Part shown: positions 1 to 9,433 of the stretch, piece after piece
Layout of the letters: each line of letters opens with the position of its first letter
Numbering within the stretch: position 1 is the first letter of the stretch
Source of the DNA: Ignavibacteriaceae bacterium
Lineage (GTDB): Bacteria > Bacteroidota > Ignavibacteria > Ignavibacteriales > Ignavibacteriaceae
Direction: 5' to 3'
NCBI GenBank assembly: GCA_014860115.1
Contig: JACZKK010000110.1
Coordinates: forward strand, 1 to 46,906
Length of the DNA stretch: 46,906 nt
Notes under the pieces: model-generated
What the model saw: the letters and a program-made list of their open reading frames with translations, nothing else
What the model was told of the DNA's origin: nothing
The model's database searches: none
Position numbers and translations under genes: made by a program

Positions 1-13
1 GAAGGGTGTTAGC

Positions 14-40
14 TGTCACACTGAGCCTGTCGAAGTGTGT
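14..40. repeat. Dispersed palindromic repeat remnant (TGTCA family)
   Basis: The stretch starts TGTCACACTGAG and continues CCTGTCGAAGTGTG, so CACACT and AGTGTG form an imperfect palindrome. It resembles the short TGTCAnnCTGAGnnnGTCGAAG repeats that are scattered between genes in many Bacteroidota-related genomes (recalled, not searched). Related TGTCATT-starting elements occur at 1378, 13872 and 24588. It lies just upstream of the FadL-like gene and carries no reading frame. Confidence 0.5.
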
Positions 41-102
41 CTCTTTGAAAAAATAGTTCGTTCTTATTCATAAACACATTCTAAAAATCAAAAAGGGAAA
101 AA

Positions 103-1368
103 ATGAAAAAACCAATTGTTGTTCTCGTATTACTGTTTGGAATATTGGTTCAAACATCATTCGCAACTGATGGCTATTATCGTCACGGTTACGGAATTAA
201 ATATTCTGCACTTGCTGGTTCTGGTATTGCTGTATCTTTAAGTTCTCTCGGCGCAATTAACAATCCTGCATCAATCGTTAATCTAAATGATCAGTTCGAA
301 ATAAATCTTTCTCTGTTTAGTCCGATGAGAGATTATACCATCACCGGTAATCCAAGCGGATTCGAAGGGACATTCGGATTAACTCCGGGACAAATCGAAA
401 GTGATAAGACAATGTTCTTCTTTCCAACGCTTGGTGGAAATATGAAAGTTGCTGATAATATGGCAATAGCACTTTCCATTTACGGTAACGGTGGAATGAA
501 CACAGATTATCCGACACAAACATTTTACGAACAGACTTCACCAAACACAGGTGTAAATCTTGAACAGATGTTTGCAAGCGGAAGTTATGCAATCGAGTTT
601 ATAAAAAATCATTCATTAGGTGCTTCAGTAATTTTTGGATGGCAGAGATTCACAGCTCAGGGAGTTGCTTCATTCGCACCTTTTTCAAGCAGTCTCGAAA
701 ACTTAAGCGGAAATGTAAAATCCACTTCAACCGGATTTGGATTTAAACTCGGTTACCAGGGACAATTAACTGAATGGTTGAGACTTGGAGCAGCATTGCA
801 GACGAGTATGATGATGAGTGAGTTTGACAGGTATGCCGGTTTATTTGCTGAGCAGGGTGATTTTGATGTTCCAGCAAGCTGGACAGCAGGTGTTGCTGTT
901 ATGCCGGCAAAGGATTGGAACCTTCTTCTTGATGTTAAACAAATTTTATACAGTTCAATTAAATCTGTTGGTAATCCTTTTATGCCGAACATTATGAATA
1001 GCCAGCTCGGTAATGATGAAGGTGCAGGATTTGGATGGAAAGATATTCTTGCTGTCAAGTTTGGTGTTATGTATACAGGCTTTTGCGGTTGGGATTTTAT
1101 GGCTGGATACTCATATAATGAAAATCCTATTCCGGACACTGAAGTTATGTTCAATATATTAGCTCCGGCTGTTATTCAGAATCATATCACAGCAGGGTTC
1201 ACAAAACATTTAGGAACCCAGCACGAATTAAGCTTAGCATTTATGTATGCTCTTGATAACAGTGTTACAGGTGCAAATCCGCTTGAGGCTCCGAACCAAC
1301 AGACAATCGAAATTGCTATGAAACAATGGCAAGTTGAAATTGGTTACGCTTTCAGTTTTGTGCAATAA
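103..1368 (+). CDS. FadL/OmpP1-like outer-membrane protein
   Basis: This is a 421-residue outer-membrane beta-barrel protein of the OmpP1/FadL (long-chain fatty acid/hydrophobic compound transporter) type. Residues 1-21 form a signal peptide ending in SFA. The mature start has the family signature: a GYGIKYSALAGSG-like segment followed by NNPAS near residue 55, where proteins of this type have an N-P-A motif. Alternating hydrophobic beta strands continue to the C-terminus, which ends in an aromatic-rich strand (GYAFSFVQ). The start follows AAAGGGA with good spacing. It appears monocistronic, with a terminator hairpin at 1432. The substrate cannot be told from sequence; fatty acids, hydrocarbons or aromatics are all possible. 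Confidence 0.82.
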   Translation: MKKPIVVLVLLFGILVQTSFATDGYYRHGYGIKYSALAGSGIAVSLSSLGAINNPASIVNLNDQFEINLSLFSPMRDYTITGNPSGFEGTFGLTPGQIESDKTMFFFPTLGGNMKVADNMAIALSIYGNGGMNTDYPTQTFYEQTSPNTGVNLEQMFASGSYAIEFIKNHSLGASVIFGWQRFTAQGVASFAPFSSSLENLSGNVKSTSTGFGFKLGYQGQLTEWLRLGAALQTSMMMSEFDRYAGLFAEQGDFDVPASWTAGVAVMPAKDWNLLLDVKQILYSSIKSVGNPFMPNIMNSQLGNDEGAGFGWKDILAVKFGVMYTGFCGWDFMAGYSYNENPIPDTEVMFNILAPAVIQNHITAGFTKHLGTQHELSLAFMYALDNSVTGANPLEAPNQQTIEIAMKQWQVEIGYAFSFVQ

Positions 1369-1377
1369 TTACGTCCT

Positions 1378-1422
1378 TGTCATTTTGAGTTCGCCATCTG
1401 CCGGACGAAGAAACTAAAGATA
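1378..1422. repeat. Degenerate TGTCATT-family intergenic repeat
   Basis: TGTCATTTTGAG followed by a GCCGGACGAAGAAAC-like stretch matches the general plan TGTCATTnTGAG...CGAAGAA of the dispersed repeats also seen at 13872 and 24588. Only one end is recognisable here, so it looks like a truncated copy downstream of the FadL-like gene. Confidence 0.4.
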
Positions 1423-1431
1423 TTTTCTTCC

Positions 1432-1465
1432 AAAGAGCATCACTACGATGCTCTTTTTATTTTCC
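1432..1465 (+). terminator. Rho-independent terminator after the FadL-like gene
   Basis: AAAGAGCATC (1432-1441), a 5-nt loop ACTAC, then GATGCTCTTT (1447-1456) and a T-rich tail. The 10-bp stem is perfect. The same GCATC-loop-GATGC core recurs in terminators at 4312 and 6101. Confidence 0.85.
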
Positions 1466-1531
1466 TGTTATTATTGGCAATTCTATATTTTCATTTAAAC
1501 AGACTTGATATTCAGTAAATAAAAATTTATT

Positions 1532-1556
1532 TTAGATAAGAATAATTCCTATCTAA
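1532..1556. promoter_or_regulatory. PerR/Fur-type operator upstream of perR-katG
   Basis: A 25-bp near-perfect palindrome has outer arms TTAGATA and TATCTAA and an AT-rich centre (AGAATAATTCC). Only one symmetric position pair and the centre base break the symmetry. Size and AT-rich character fit Fur-superfamily boxes. It ends 12 bp before the start codon of the Fur-family gene, so autoregulation of the regulator and its downstream katG is likely (inference). Confidence 0.7.
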
Positions 1557-1568
1557 TAATTTTTATCT

Positions 1569-1997
1569 ATGAAAAAAGAAAAACACGGCATTGACTTGAA
1601 AGACAGCAATTTAAAAGTCACTCCGCAGAGGGTCGCTGTTCTTGAAGCATTAAACAATTTAAAGAATCATCCCACCGCTGATAAGATCAAAGAATATGTT
1701 ATTAAAAATCATCCGAACATAGCTGTTGGAACGATTTACAAAACTCTTGAAACATTTGTCGAAAAAGGATTGGTCAAAAAAGTAAAGACAGAACAAGACG
1801 TTATGAGGTACGATGCCATACTTGACAAACATCATCATCTGTATTGTGAAGATACTGAACGGATAGAAGATTTCTTTGATAATCAGCTAAACGATATGCT
1901 TGAAGATTATTTCAGGAAAAAGAAAATTCCCAATTTTAAAGTGAAAGATATTAAACTTCAGATAATCGGTACATTTAATAACAATAAGAATAATTAA
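1569..1997 (+). CDS. perR: Fur-family peroxide-stress regulator, PerR-like
   Basis: This 142-residue protein is a metal-dependent repressor of the Fur superfamily. The N-terminal winged helix includes TPQRVAVLEAL (residues 18-28) and VGTIYKTLETF (53-63). Candidate regulatory-metal ligands are His34, Asp82, His88/His90 and Asp101. Adjacency to katG, 36 bp downstream, and the palindrome in front of the gene argue for PerR rather than Fur or Zur. Oddity: Cys93 is the only cysteine. The second Cys of the usual CxxC is Thr96, and the C-terminal CxxC is absent, so the structural zinc site of classical PerR/Fur should be missing. The start has no strong Shine-Dalgarno site, and the operator lies immediately upstream. 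Gene name by context; peroxide sensing is inferred. Confidence 0.85.
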   Translation: MKKEKHGIDLKDSNLKVTPQRVAVLEALNNLKNHPTADKIKEYVIKNHPNIAVGTIYKTLETFVEKGLVKKVKTEQDVMRYDAILDKHHHLYCEDTERIEDFFDNQLNDMLEDYFRKKKIPNFKVKDIKLQIIGTFNNNKNN

Positions 1998-2015
1998 ATA
2001 ACTATTAACCTTTAA

Positions 2016-4232
<2,217 letters not shown>

Positions 4233-4242
4233 GAATATCTCA

Positions 4243-4302
4243 GCTGTCACGGACGACTCCGTGACAGCAGAATCAAGTCACGGTACGACCGTGACTTCCT
4301 TG
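4243..4302. repeat. Double-hairpin palindromic element, intergenic copy
   Basis: Two hairpins stand in tandem. The first pairs GCTGTCACGGA (4243-4253) with TCCGTGACAGC (4258-4268) around CGAC. The second pairs AAGTCACGGT (4275-4284) with ACCGTGACTT (4288-4297) around ACG. Both share the head GTCACGG. A second copy lies in frame inside the GNAT gene at 9274-9329. Over the 59 bp from 4244, the copies differ by three substitutions and one 3-nt gap, all in loops or the spacer, while both stems are identical. This copy sits between the katG stop and its terminator. Confidence 0.85.
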
Positions 4303-4311
4303 TGATTTGAT

Positions 4312-4336
4312 GGCATCTCCACGATGCCCTTTTTGG
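4312..4336 (+). terminator. Rho-independent terminator after katG
   Basis: GGCATC (4312-4317), loop TCCAC, GATGCC (4323-4328), then CTTTTTGG. The core, loop and tail nearly match the terminator at 6101, and the core resembles that at 1432. Confidence 0.75.
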
Positions 4337-4505
4337 TTTTAAAGCATAAAATATTTTTATGATGACTGAGCAATGCTAGAATTCCTTTTCAATTAAGGAA
4401 TGTAAATACGTTCTTATATCTTTTAGTTAGTTATTCATAAATTTGTAATGAATCATCCGTAGAAATATCAGACAATAATTATCAATAGGAAAATTTCAAA
4501 TAAAA

Positions 4506-6071
4506 ATGCCTCTGCCAATAAATATAGATGGATTAATCACTGGGAAAACTGTTGAATGGGAAAGAATTGAATTCCGGGAGGGATTTCATCCCGAACGATT
4601 AATTCGAACCATATGTGCTTTCTCCAATGATTTTAATAATTGGGGAGGCGGATATATAATTCTCGGAATTGCTGAAAATAACGGACTACCAGTACTTCCA
4701 CCCACAGGTTTACAGTTAAACCAGATTGATTCGATTCAACAAAATTTAAATCAATACTGTAGAAAAATTATTCCTAATTATTTCCCGATTGTAGAACCTG
4801 TTGATTTTCAGGGGAAGAAAATTATAATCATTTGGTGTCCGGGTGGGAGTAATCGCCCGTATAAAGCTCCTGATAGTTTGGGACAAAATCCGAATTACTT
4901 TTATTATATCCGACGATTCTCATCAACAGTTCAGCCAACCAGAGATGAAGAACGAGAACTAATTTTAATGGCTAACCAAATACCTTTTGATGACCAGGTT
5001 AACCATAACTATCAAATAAATGAATTCGATTTATCCGCAATCAAGACTTACCTCAATGAAGTAAATAGTGATCTTGAATACGAATTACCAAAGTTGACTA
5101 TAAATGAGATCACGAGAAGAATGAACATTGCAGAAGGAGCCAACGAATATTTATTACCTAAAAATGCGGGACTCCTTTTCTTTGCAAAGAATACCCAGGC
5201 AGTTTTTCCTTCTGCAAAAATTGAAGTAATATCATTCAGCGATGAATCGGGTTCAAATTATACTGAAAAAATATTTGAGGGTAATCTGCATCATCAGCTT
5301 CGGAGAGCACTTGATTATCTAAAAGACATGATTGTTAAAGAAAAGGTTGTTAAATCTGCTAAGAAAGCAGAAGCAGATCGATTTTATAATTATCCTTACG
5401 ATGCTTTGGAAGAAGCCCTTTGCAATGCAGTATATCATCGTGGCTATGACAACGATTCTACTATTGAAGTTCGAATTTATCTTTCAAGATTGGATATTAT
5501 CAGTTTTCCGGGACCGCTTCCTCCACTCGATAAAGAAAAGTTAAAGAAGAACCTATTTGATGTACGTAAATATAGAAACAGAAGAATTGGAGAATTCCTT
5601 AAAGAGCTTCATCTTACTGAAGGCAGAGCTACGGGCATTCCTACCATTATCAATGCCATGAAACGGAACAAATCTCCAAAACCAATTTTTGAAACTGATG
5701 ACGATCGTTCGTATTTCAAGACTTCTTTTAAAATTAATTCTTACTTTTTAATTGAAATTGAAAAGGAACGAAGTCGGGTCCAACTTGGGCCTAAGTTGGA
5801 CCTAAGTTGGGACCAAGTCAGCACTAAGTCGGCACTAAGTCGGCACCAAGTCGAGGAAATACTTCGGTTATGTGAAAATGAACAACCAATAACCGCTTTG
5901 ATGAATACATTTGATTGGAAAGACAGAACAAAGTTTAAGAAGAAATTCATTAATCCGATGTTGGAAATGGAGTTGCTTTCTATGACAATACCTGATAAGC
6001 CGCAAAGCTCTAAACAAAAATATATTACTACTGAAAAGGGAATAGAACTACTGCAAAGTGGAGATGAATGA
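4506..6071 (+). CDS. AlbA_2-domain / GHKL-ATPase-like putative regulator
   Basis: This 521-residue protein has the layout of the AlbA_2 (Schlafen-like DNA-binding) family, often annotated as RecG-like or transcriptional regulator. The N-terminal domain (about 15-150) has VEWERIEFREG and NWGGGYIILGI. A GHKL-type ATP-binding N-box is near residues 298-312 (EEALCNAVYHRGY), with a glycine-containing SFPGPLPP segment after it. A wHTH-like C-terminus follows. Between ATPase and wHTH, an 11-bp tandem repeat (5771-5847) encodes 11-residue units of pattern S-x-x-Q-[LV] starting around residue 423. It is a single gene with its own terminator at 6101. Variable Q-V repeats in this linker are common in the family, as I recall. 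Target DNA and ligand are unknown. Confidence 0.75.
   Translation: MPLPINIDGLITGKTVEWERIEFREGFHPERLIRTICAFSNDFNNWGGGYIILGIAENNGLPVLPPTGLQLNQIDSIQQNLNQYCRKIIPNYFPIVEPVDFQGKKIIIIWCPGGSNRPYKAPDSLGQNPNYFYYIRRFSSTVQPTRDEERELILMANQIPFDDQVNHNYQINEFDLSAIKTYLNEVNSDLEYELPKLTINEITRRMNIAEGANEYLLPKNAGLLFFAKNTQAVFPSAKIEVISFSDESGSNYTEKIFEGNLHHQLRRALDYLKDMIVKEKVVKSAKKAEADRFYNYPYDALEEALCNAVYHRGYDNDSTIEVRIYLSRLDIISFPGPLPPLDKEKLKKNLFDVRKYRNRRIGEFLKELHLTEGRATGIPTIINAMKRNKSPKPIFETDDDRSYFKTSFKINSYFLIEIEKERSRVQLGPKLDLSWDQVSTKSALSRHQVEEILRLCENEQPITALMNTFDWKDRTKFKKKFINPMLEMELLSMTIPDKPQSSKQKYITTEKGIELLQSGDE
5771..5856 (+). repeat. 11-bp tandem repeat inside the AlbA_2 gene
   Basis: Seven consecutive 11-mers are visible: AAGTCGGGTCC, AACTTGGGCCT, AAGTTGGACCT, AAGTTGGGACC, AAGTCAGCACT, AAGTCGGCACT and AAGTCGGCACC, followed by a partial AAGTCGAGG. 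Because 11 is not a multiple of three, successive units are read in all three frames, so the protein repeat is 11 residues per 33 bp. Gain or loss of one unit would shift the frame. GTCCAACTT and AAGTTGGAC within the first units also form a 9-bp inverted repeat. Confidence 0.9.
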
Positions 6072-6100
6072 GAAAAATTTGACTTTGCGCGTATAAGATG

Positions 6101-6127
6101 AAGGGCATCACCACGATGCCCTTTTTG
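6101..6127 (+). terminator. Rho-independent terminator after the AlbA_2 gene
   Basis: AAGGGCATC (6101-6109), loop ACCAC, GATGCCCTT (6115-6123), then TTTGG. It is the third member of the recurring GCATC-loop-GATGC terminator type. The rest of the 265-bp gap to the next gene shows nothing I can name. Confidence 0.85.
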
Positions 6128-6335
6128 GTTATAAAGAAAACATTCCTTGAATCTGATTGTAGAGTAACCTAAGTTTCGATTGCAAATATGGGAGGAGTTT
6201 CCGAAAATGGTTATCGTTAGGGAGAATCGATGAATCTTACACTGCATAGATGGGGCCAATCTTAAAATAATTCCTGGTGAAAATTATTAGGAATGAAATC
6301 TTGAAATTGAATACTTTAACAATACATCTGTTAAA

Positions 6336-8351
6336 ATGAAGGCATTCATAAAAATTGTATTAATTTTAATATTAAGTATTCCTTCTCTAAAGTTTGCTCA
6401 AACTCAAAGTATTTATATAACAAATCAAGCTGATTCAGTTAGCATATATAATGAAGGTTGGCTAGTTGCTAAAATATTTTGGCCGGATAATCCCATCATA
6501 GGTCAAAACGATACTATCGATGTATCTGTTAATAATAACTATTTGTTACCACCCTCAGCAGGTGGGTTTAACTATAGCTTAAACCAACCTCTTCACTTTT
6601 CTCTCCGAACTCTGGCTACTATAAATTTTAATTGGGGAGTAATATTGCGTTTGTATGTTGACACAACACAATTTAAAGTTGAAGAAATTATTAGTCATAT
6701 AAATATTTATAAAATTTTTGATGATGATACATTATTTACAAAATTGAATTTTTCTGAACCGTTTCATGGTTCAGATTATGTAGAATTTGAAATTTTGAAT
6801 ATATCCAACGGTCAAAACTATCTTGTTGTTGGTTTTAATCTCCTATTCGGTGTCTTTAATGCTTCACAGTTATCAGAACCTTTCTATGAAAATGTCTTAG
6901 TTCCTCGAAATAAAGAATTAACCTTAAATGAAGGGGTAACATTAACTACAAATAATTATTCAACACTAATTGTCAGAGGAAAGCTCCAATGTAGCGGCTC
7001 AGAAATTCATCCGATAAATTTCAATCAGGTGCAACTTACTATCTGGGGTAATATTGACTCAAGTTTTGTAAATAATATATTGCAACTTGATTGTAACCAT
7101 TCGAATATGACATATATAAATCAGTATTACTCGAATTCAATACTCGAGAATTGTAGTCTACTATCAATTTATGTCGGTAAGTACTCAAATTCCGAGATAT
7201 TAAATTCATATCTTTCATCTGTATCATTGGACCATTCTAAGGGATCGGTAAATAATTGCCATTTTGACTCATCTTATTTTGCAGATTCAGGGAACTCTAT
7301 CTTTGAAATTAAAAATTCCTATTTCGAACATTTATCTAATGAAGTTACATTTCATAACTGTTTAATCAATCTTAAGAATAATACTATTTATGCAGATGCA
7401 TTCGGATCAGCAATATTATTTAGTAACAGTTTAGCTATTGTTGAGGGAAATAAATTAATTTCTACAGATGATGAATACTATAACGATGGATTTGGTATCT
7501 ATGGTGGCAGCTTTGCTATTTTATCGAGGAATATAATCCAAGGGAAATTTCGTGCAGCTATACACTGCGGATATGGTGATACGCTAGTTGCTTACAATAA
7601 TACTATATTAGAAGGAGGCGGAGGATTTAGTGTCAGTTCAAACGTGAATAATAGGATGAGTTTTTTTAATAATATTTTCTATATGCAGTGGGGGTGGGAT
7701 ATAAATCTTGATTATAGCAATTTTCTCCAGGGACAAAATATTACGTATGTGGATAGCAATTTATCCTATCGAGGTGATCCTTATTTAACATATTATATTA
7801 ATAATCCCCAAGACAGTAGTATTGTTTATGGAAATACTAATCCAATAATAGTCGATCCGGAGTTCCTTGACTCGGTCAATTGTTACTTGAAAAGTAGTTC
7901 ACCTGCAATAGATAGAGGATTAAAAAAAATATATTCATTAGGATGTCAGTTTAGTGTACTTGATACAATAGTGGTTATTCCTGATTCAATTAATATCTCA
8001 CCTTATTATGGGTTATTACCTGATTTAGGAGCTAAAGAGTATGATCCTAATATAAATGTTAATGATCACCCAAAAAAAACAGTGCTCAACACTTTTTCTT
8101 TAAGTCAAAATTTCCCTAACCCATTTAATGGTTCATCAATCATTAAATTTTCAATCCCTCAGTTATCCAATGTATCAATAAAAGTATTTAATATGCTTGG
8201 TGAAACTGTAAAAATCCTTGTTGATGAAGAAAAATTTCCAGGCGAATATCAAGTTGAGTTTAATGCAACGGAATTAGCAAGTGGAATTTATTTTTATCAA
8301 TTAAGAGCTAGAGATTTTATTTTTACTAAAAAAATGATGCTTCTCAAGTAA
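6336..8351 (+). CDS. Secreted protein with parallel beta-helix-like repeats and T9SS sorting domain
   Basis: A 671-residue exported protein. A signal peptide covers about residues 1-22 (ending KFAQ). Residues about 200-530 are rich in Asn/Ser with regularly spaced short hydrophobic strands (for example ILNSYLSSVSL and EIKNSYFEHLS), as in right-handed beta-helix (pectate-lyase-like) proteins. The last ~85 residues are a T9SS type A sorting domain, starting QNFPNPFNGSS and ending KKMMLLK. It should be released or anchored at the cell surface. The gene is visibly more AT-rich than its neighbours, which suggests it is a more recent arrival. No catalytic motif was recognised, so polysaccharide binding or cleavage is only a possibility. 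Confidence 0.75.
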   Translation: MKAFIKIVLILILSIPSLKFAQTQSIYITNQADSVSIYNEGWLVAKIFWPDNPIIGQNDTIDVSVNNNYLLPPSAGGFNYSLNQPLHFSLRTLATINFNWGVILRLYVDTTQFKVEEIISHINIYKIFDDDTLFTKLNFSEPFHGSDYVEFEILNISNGQNYLVVGFNLLFGVFNASQLSEPFYENVLVPRNKELTLNEGVTLTTNNYSTLIVRGKLQCSGSEIHPINFNQVQLTIWGNIDSSFVNNILQLDCNHSNMTYINQYYSNSILENCSLLSIYVGKYSNSEILNSYLSSVSLDHSKGSVNNCHFDSSYFADSGNSIFEIKNSYFEHLSNEVTFHNCLINLKNNTIYADAFGSAILFSNSLAIVEGNKLISTDDEYYNDGFGIYGGSFAILSRNIIQGKFRAAIHCGYGDTLVAYNNTILEGGGGFSVSSNVNNRMSFFNNIFYMQWGWDINLDYSNFLQGQNITYVDSNLSYRGDPYLTYYINNPQDSSIVYGNTNPIIVDPEFLDSVNCYLKSSSPAIDRGLKKIYSLGCQFSVLDTIVVIPDSINISPYYGLLPDLGAKEYDPNINVNDHPKKTVLNTFSLSQNFPNPFNGSSIIKFSIPQLSNVSIKVFNMLGETVKILVDEEKFPGEYQVEFNATELASGIYFYQLRARDFIFTKKMMLLK

Positions 8352-8396
8352 TATTAAAATATATTAACGGCGCCTCAATCCATTCGTAAGTCTCCT

Positions 8397-8456
8397 ATGA
8401 AAGCAATCACTTACACAAAATATGGTCCGCCAGAAGTCCTTGAATTGAAGAAATAA
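8397..8456 (+). pseudogene. N-terminal fragment of an MDR alcohol dehydrogenase/quinone oxidoreductase
   Basis: ATG at 8397 opens 19 codons reading MKAITYTKYGPPEVLELKK before TAA. This matches the first residues of the intact MDR enzyme at 10615 (MKTVVYSKYGSPEVLHLKE) and the family's usual opening beta strand. Nothing of the Rossmann domain follows, so it is a remnant of a deleted or interrupted gene. It lies in the 350-bp stretch between 8351 and 8703, which otherwise holds only the small ORF at 8457. Confidence 0.7.
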
Positions 8457-8663
8457 ATGACGAGGTTTAGTAGGAAACGTACAAAGCAAGAAATACATTT
8501 TCTTACAGGGGAAAGTATGGTGGCTTGCAATCCCCGAGACCGTGAAGCTGCTCATCGTGCAGAAGTTGAAAATATTGCAACAGAAAATATTCGTGATGTA
8601 ACTTGCACTAAGTGCTGGAAAATGATTCGTAAAACAGGGAAGTATAGAAAATCTGATAAGTGA
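8457..8663 (+). CDS. Small Cys-motif protein (VTCxxC type)
   Basis: A 68-codon reading frame starts ATGACG right after the stop of the dehydrogenase fragment. The protein has Cys24 (MVACN) and Cys50-x-x-Cys53 (DVTCTKCW), plus His14 on the strand before. The plan H-x(n)-G-x(n)-V-A-C ... V-T-C-x-x-C is one I recall from small putative zinc-binding proteins in phages and actinobacteria; function is unknown. The basic N- and C-termini suggest nucleic-acid contact, but that is speculation. Codon use looks normal, and the frame has no antisense competitor longer than itself. It could be a passenger gene associated with the rearrangement that truncated the dehydrogenase. Confidence 0.55.
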   Translation: MTRFSRKRTKQEIHFLTGESMVACNPRDREAAHRAEVENIATENIRDVTCTKCWKMIRKTGKYRKSDK

Positions 8664-8702
8664 GGTTTATTGATCACTATTATAACTGAGTTTTGAATTC
8701 CA

Positions 8703-9374
8703 ATGAAAGTAGAAAATCTTTACAAAGAAAACATCCCCGAAGTCGCAGACGTATTATGTGAAGCTTTCTACGATTACCCCGTAATGAAATATGTTCTCGG
8801 AGATAAAGAAGATTACGATAACCGGCTTCGCAAAGCTGTTACATTCTTTGTTTCAGCAAGAGCTTTAAGAAAAGAACCTTTGCTCGGTATTTACAATTCA
8901 GAAAAAAAACTAGTTGCAGCAGCGGCTGTAACATTGCCGGGAGAAATTCCTTCACCACCGGAGTTGTTCAAACTTCGTGACAAACTTTGGGCTGAACTCG
9001 GCTCAAAAGAAAAAGCTCGTTATGATAATTACGGGAACGTGGCTTCCGGTTTACTTCCAACAGAACCTCATCACCATTTGAATATGATTGGAGTTAGAAA
9101 TGCATACCAGGGAAAAGGTTTTGCTCGTCAGCTAATCAACAAAGTGGAAGAATTAGTTTCAGAACATCCGAAAAGCGCAGGTTTAAGTCTCAACACAGAA
9201 GTTGAATCAAATGTTAATTTCTATCTTCATCTTGGGTTTGATCTTCTTGGAAAAGCAACTGTTGTTTCCCAGGCTGTCACGGACGAATCCGTGACAGAAG
9301 CAAGTCACGGTACAACCGTGACTTCCTTGAATGATGTTGTCACGTGGGGATTTTTTAAGGCGAGGAAAAAGTAA
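8703..9374 (+). CDS. GNAT-family N-acetyltransferase with an in-frame palindromic insert
   Basis: This 223-residue protein is a GNAT acetyltransferase, transferring an acetyl group from acetyl-CoA to an unidentified amine. Residues about 128-145 contain the acetyl-CoA pyrophosphate-binding loop (GVRNAYQGKGFARQLI), followed by the helix and NVNFYLHLGFDLLGKA, the usual beta-5/alpha-4 motif. The final strand VVTWGFFKA is typical. Oddity: residues about 190-211, between the last two strands, are encoded by a double-hairpin element almost identical to the intergenic copy after katG. Without this stretch, GKATVV would run directly into VVTWGFF. The insert keeps frame, is polar and Thr/Ser-rich, and falls where a surface loop is expected, so the enzyme may still fold. 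Confidence 0.85.
   Translation: MKVENLYKENIPEVADVLCEAFYDYPVMKYVLGDKEDYDNRLRKAVTFFVSARALRKEPLLGIYNSEKKLVAAAAVTLPGEIPSPPELFKLRDKLWAELGSKEKARYDNYGNVASGLLPTEPHHHLNMIGVRNAYQGKGFARQLINKVEELVSEHPKSAGLSLNTEVESNVNFYLHLGFDLLGKATVVSQAVTDESVTEASHGTTVTSLNDVVTWGFFKARKK
9274..9329. repeat. Double-hairpin palindromic element, copy inside the GNAT gene
   Basis: CTGTCACGGA (9274-9283) pairs with TCCGTGACAG (9288-9297) around CGAA. AAGTCACGGT (9302-9311) pairs with ACCGTGACTT (9315-9324) around ACA. Compared with the copy at 4243 it lacks three spacer bases and has three substitutions, none in a stem. It is translated as part of the acetyltransferase, resembling in principle the palindromic elements inserted in Rickettsia proteins. 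Confidence 0.88.
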
Positions 9375-9433
9375 ATCCTGTCCTCAAACATTCTTAATTT
9401 TGCAAGTAAATAATTACAATAAAAATGTAATCA

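Noticed and set aside
5741-6259. A 172-codon antisense frame over the 3' end of the AlbA_2 gene
   Set aside because: It spans the 11-bp repeat and the terminator on the opposite strand, has no recognisable domain, and its start region shows no supporting signals.
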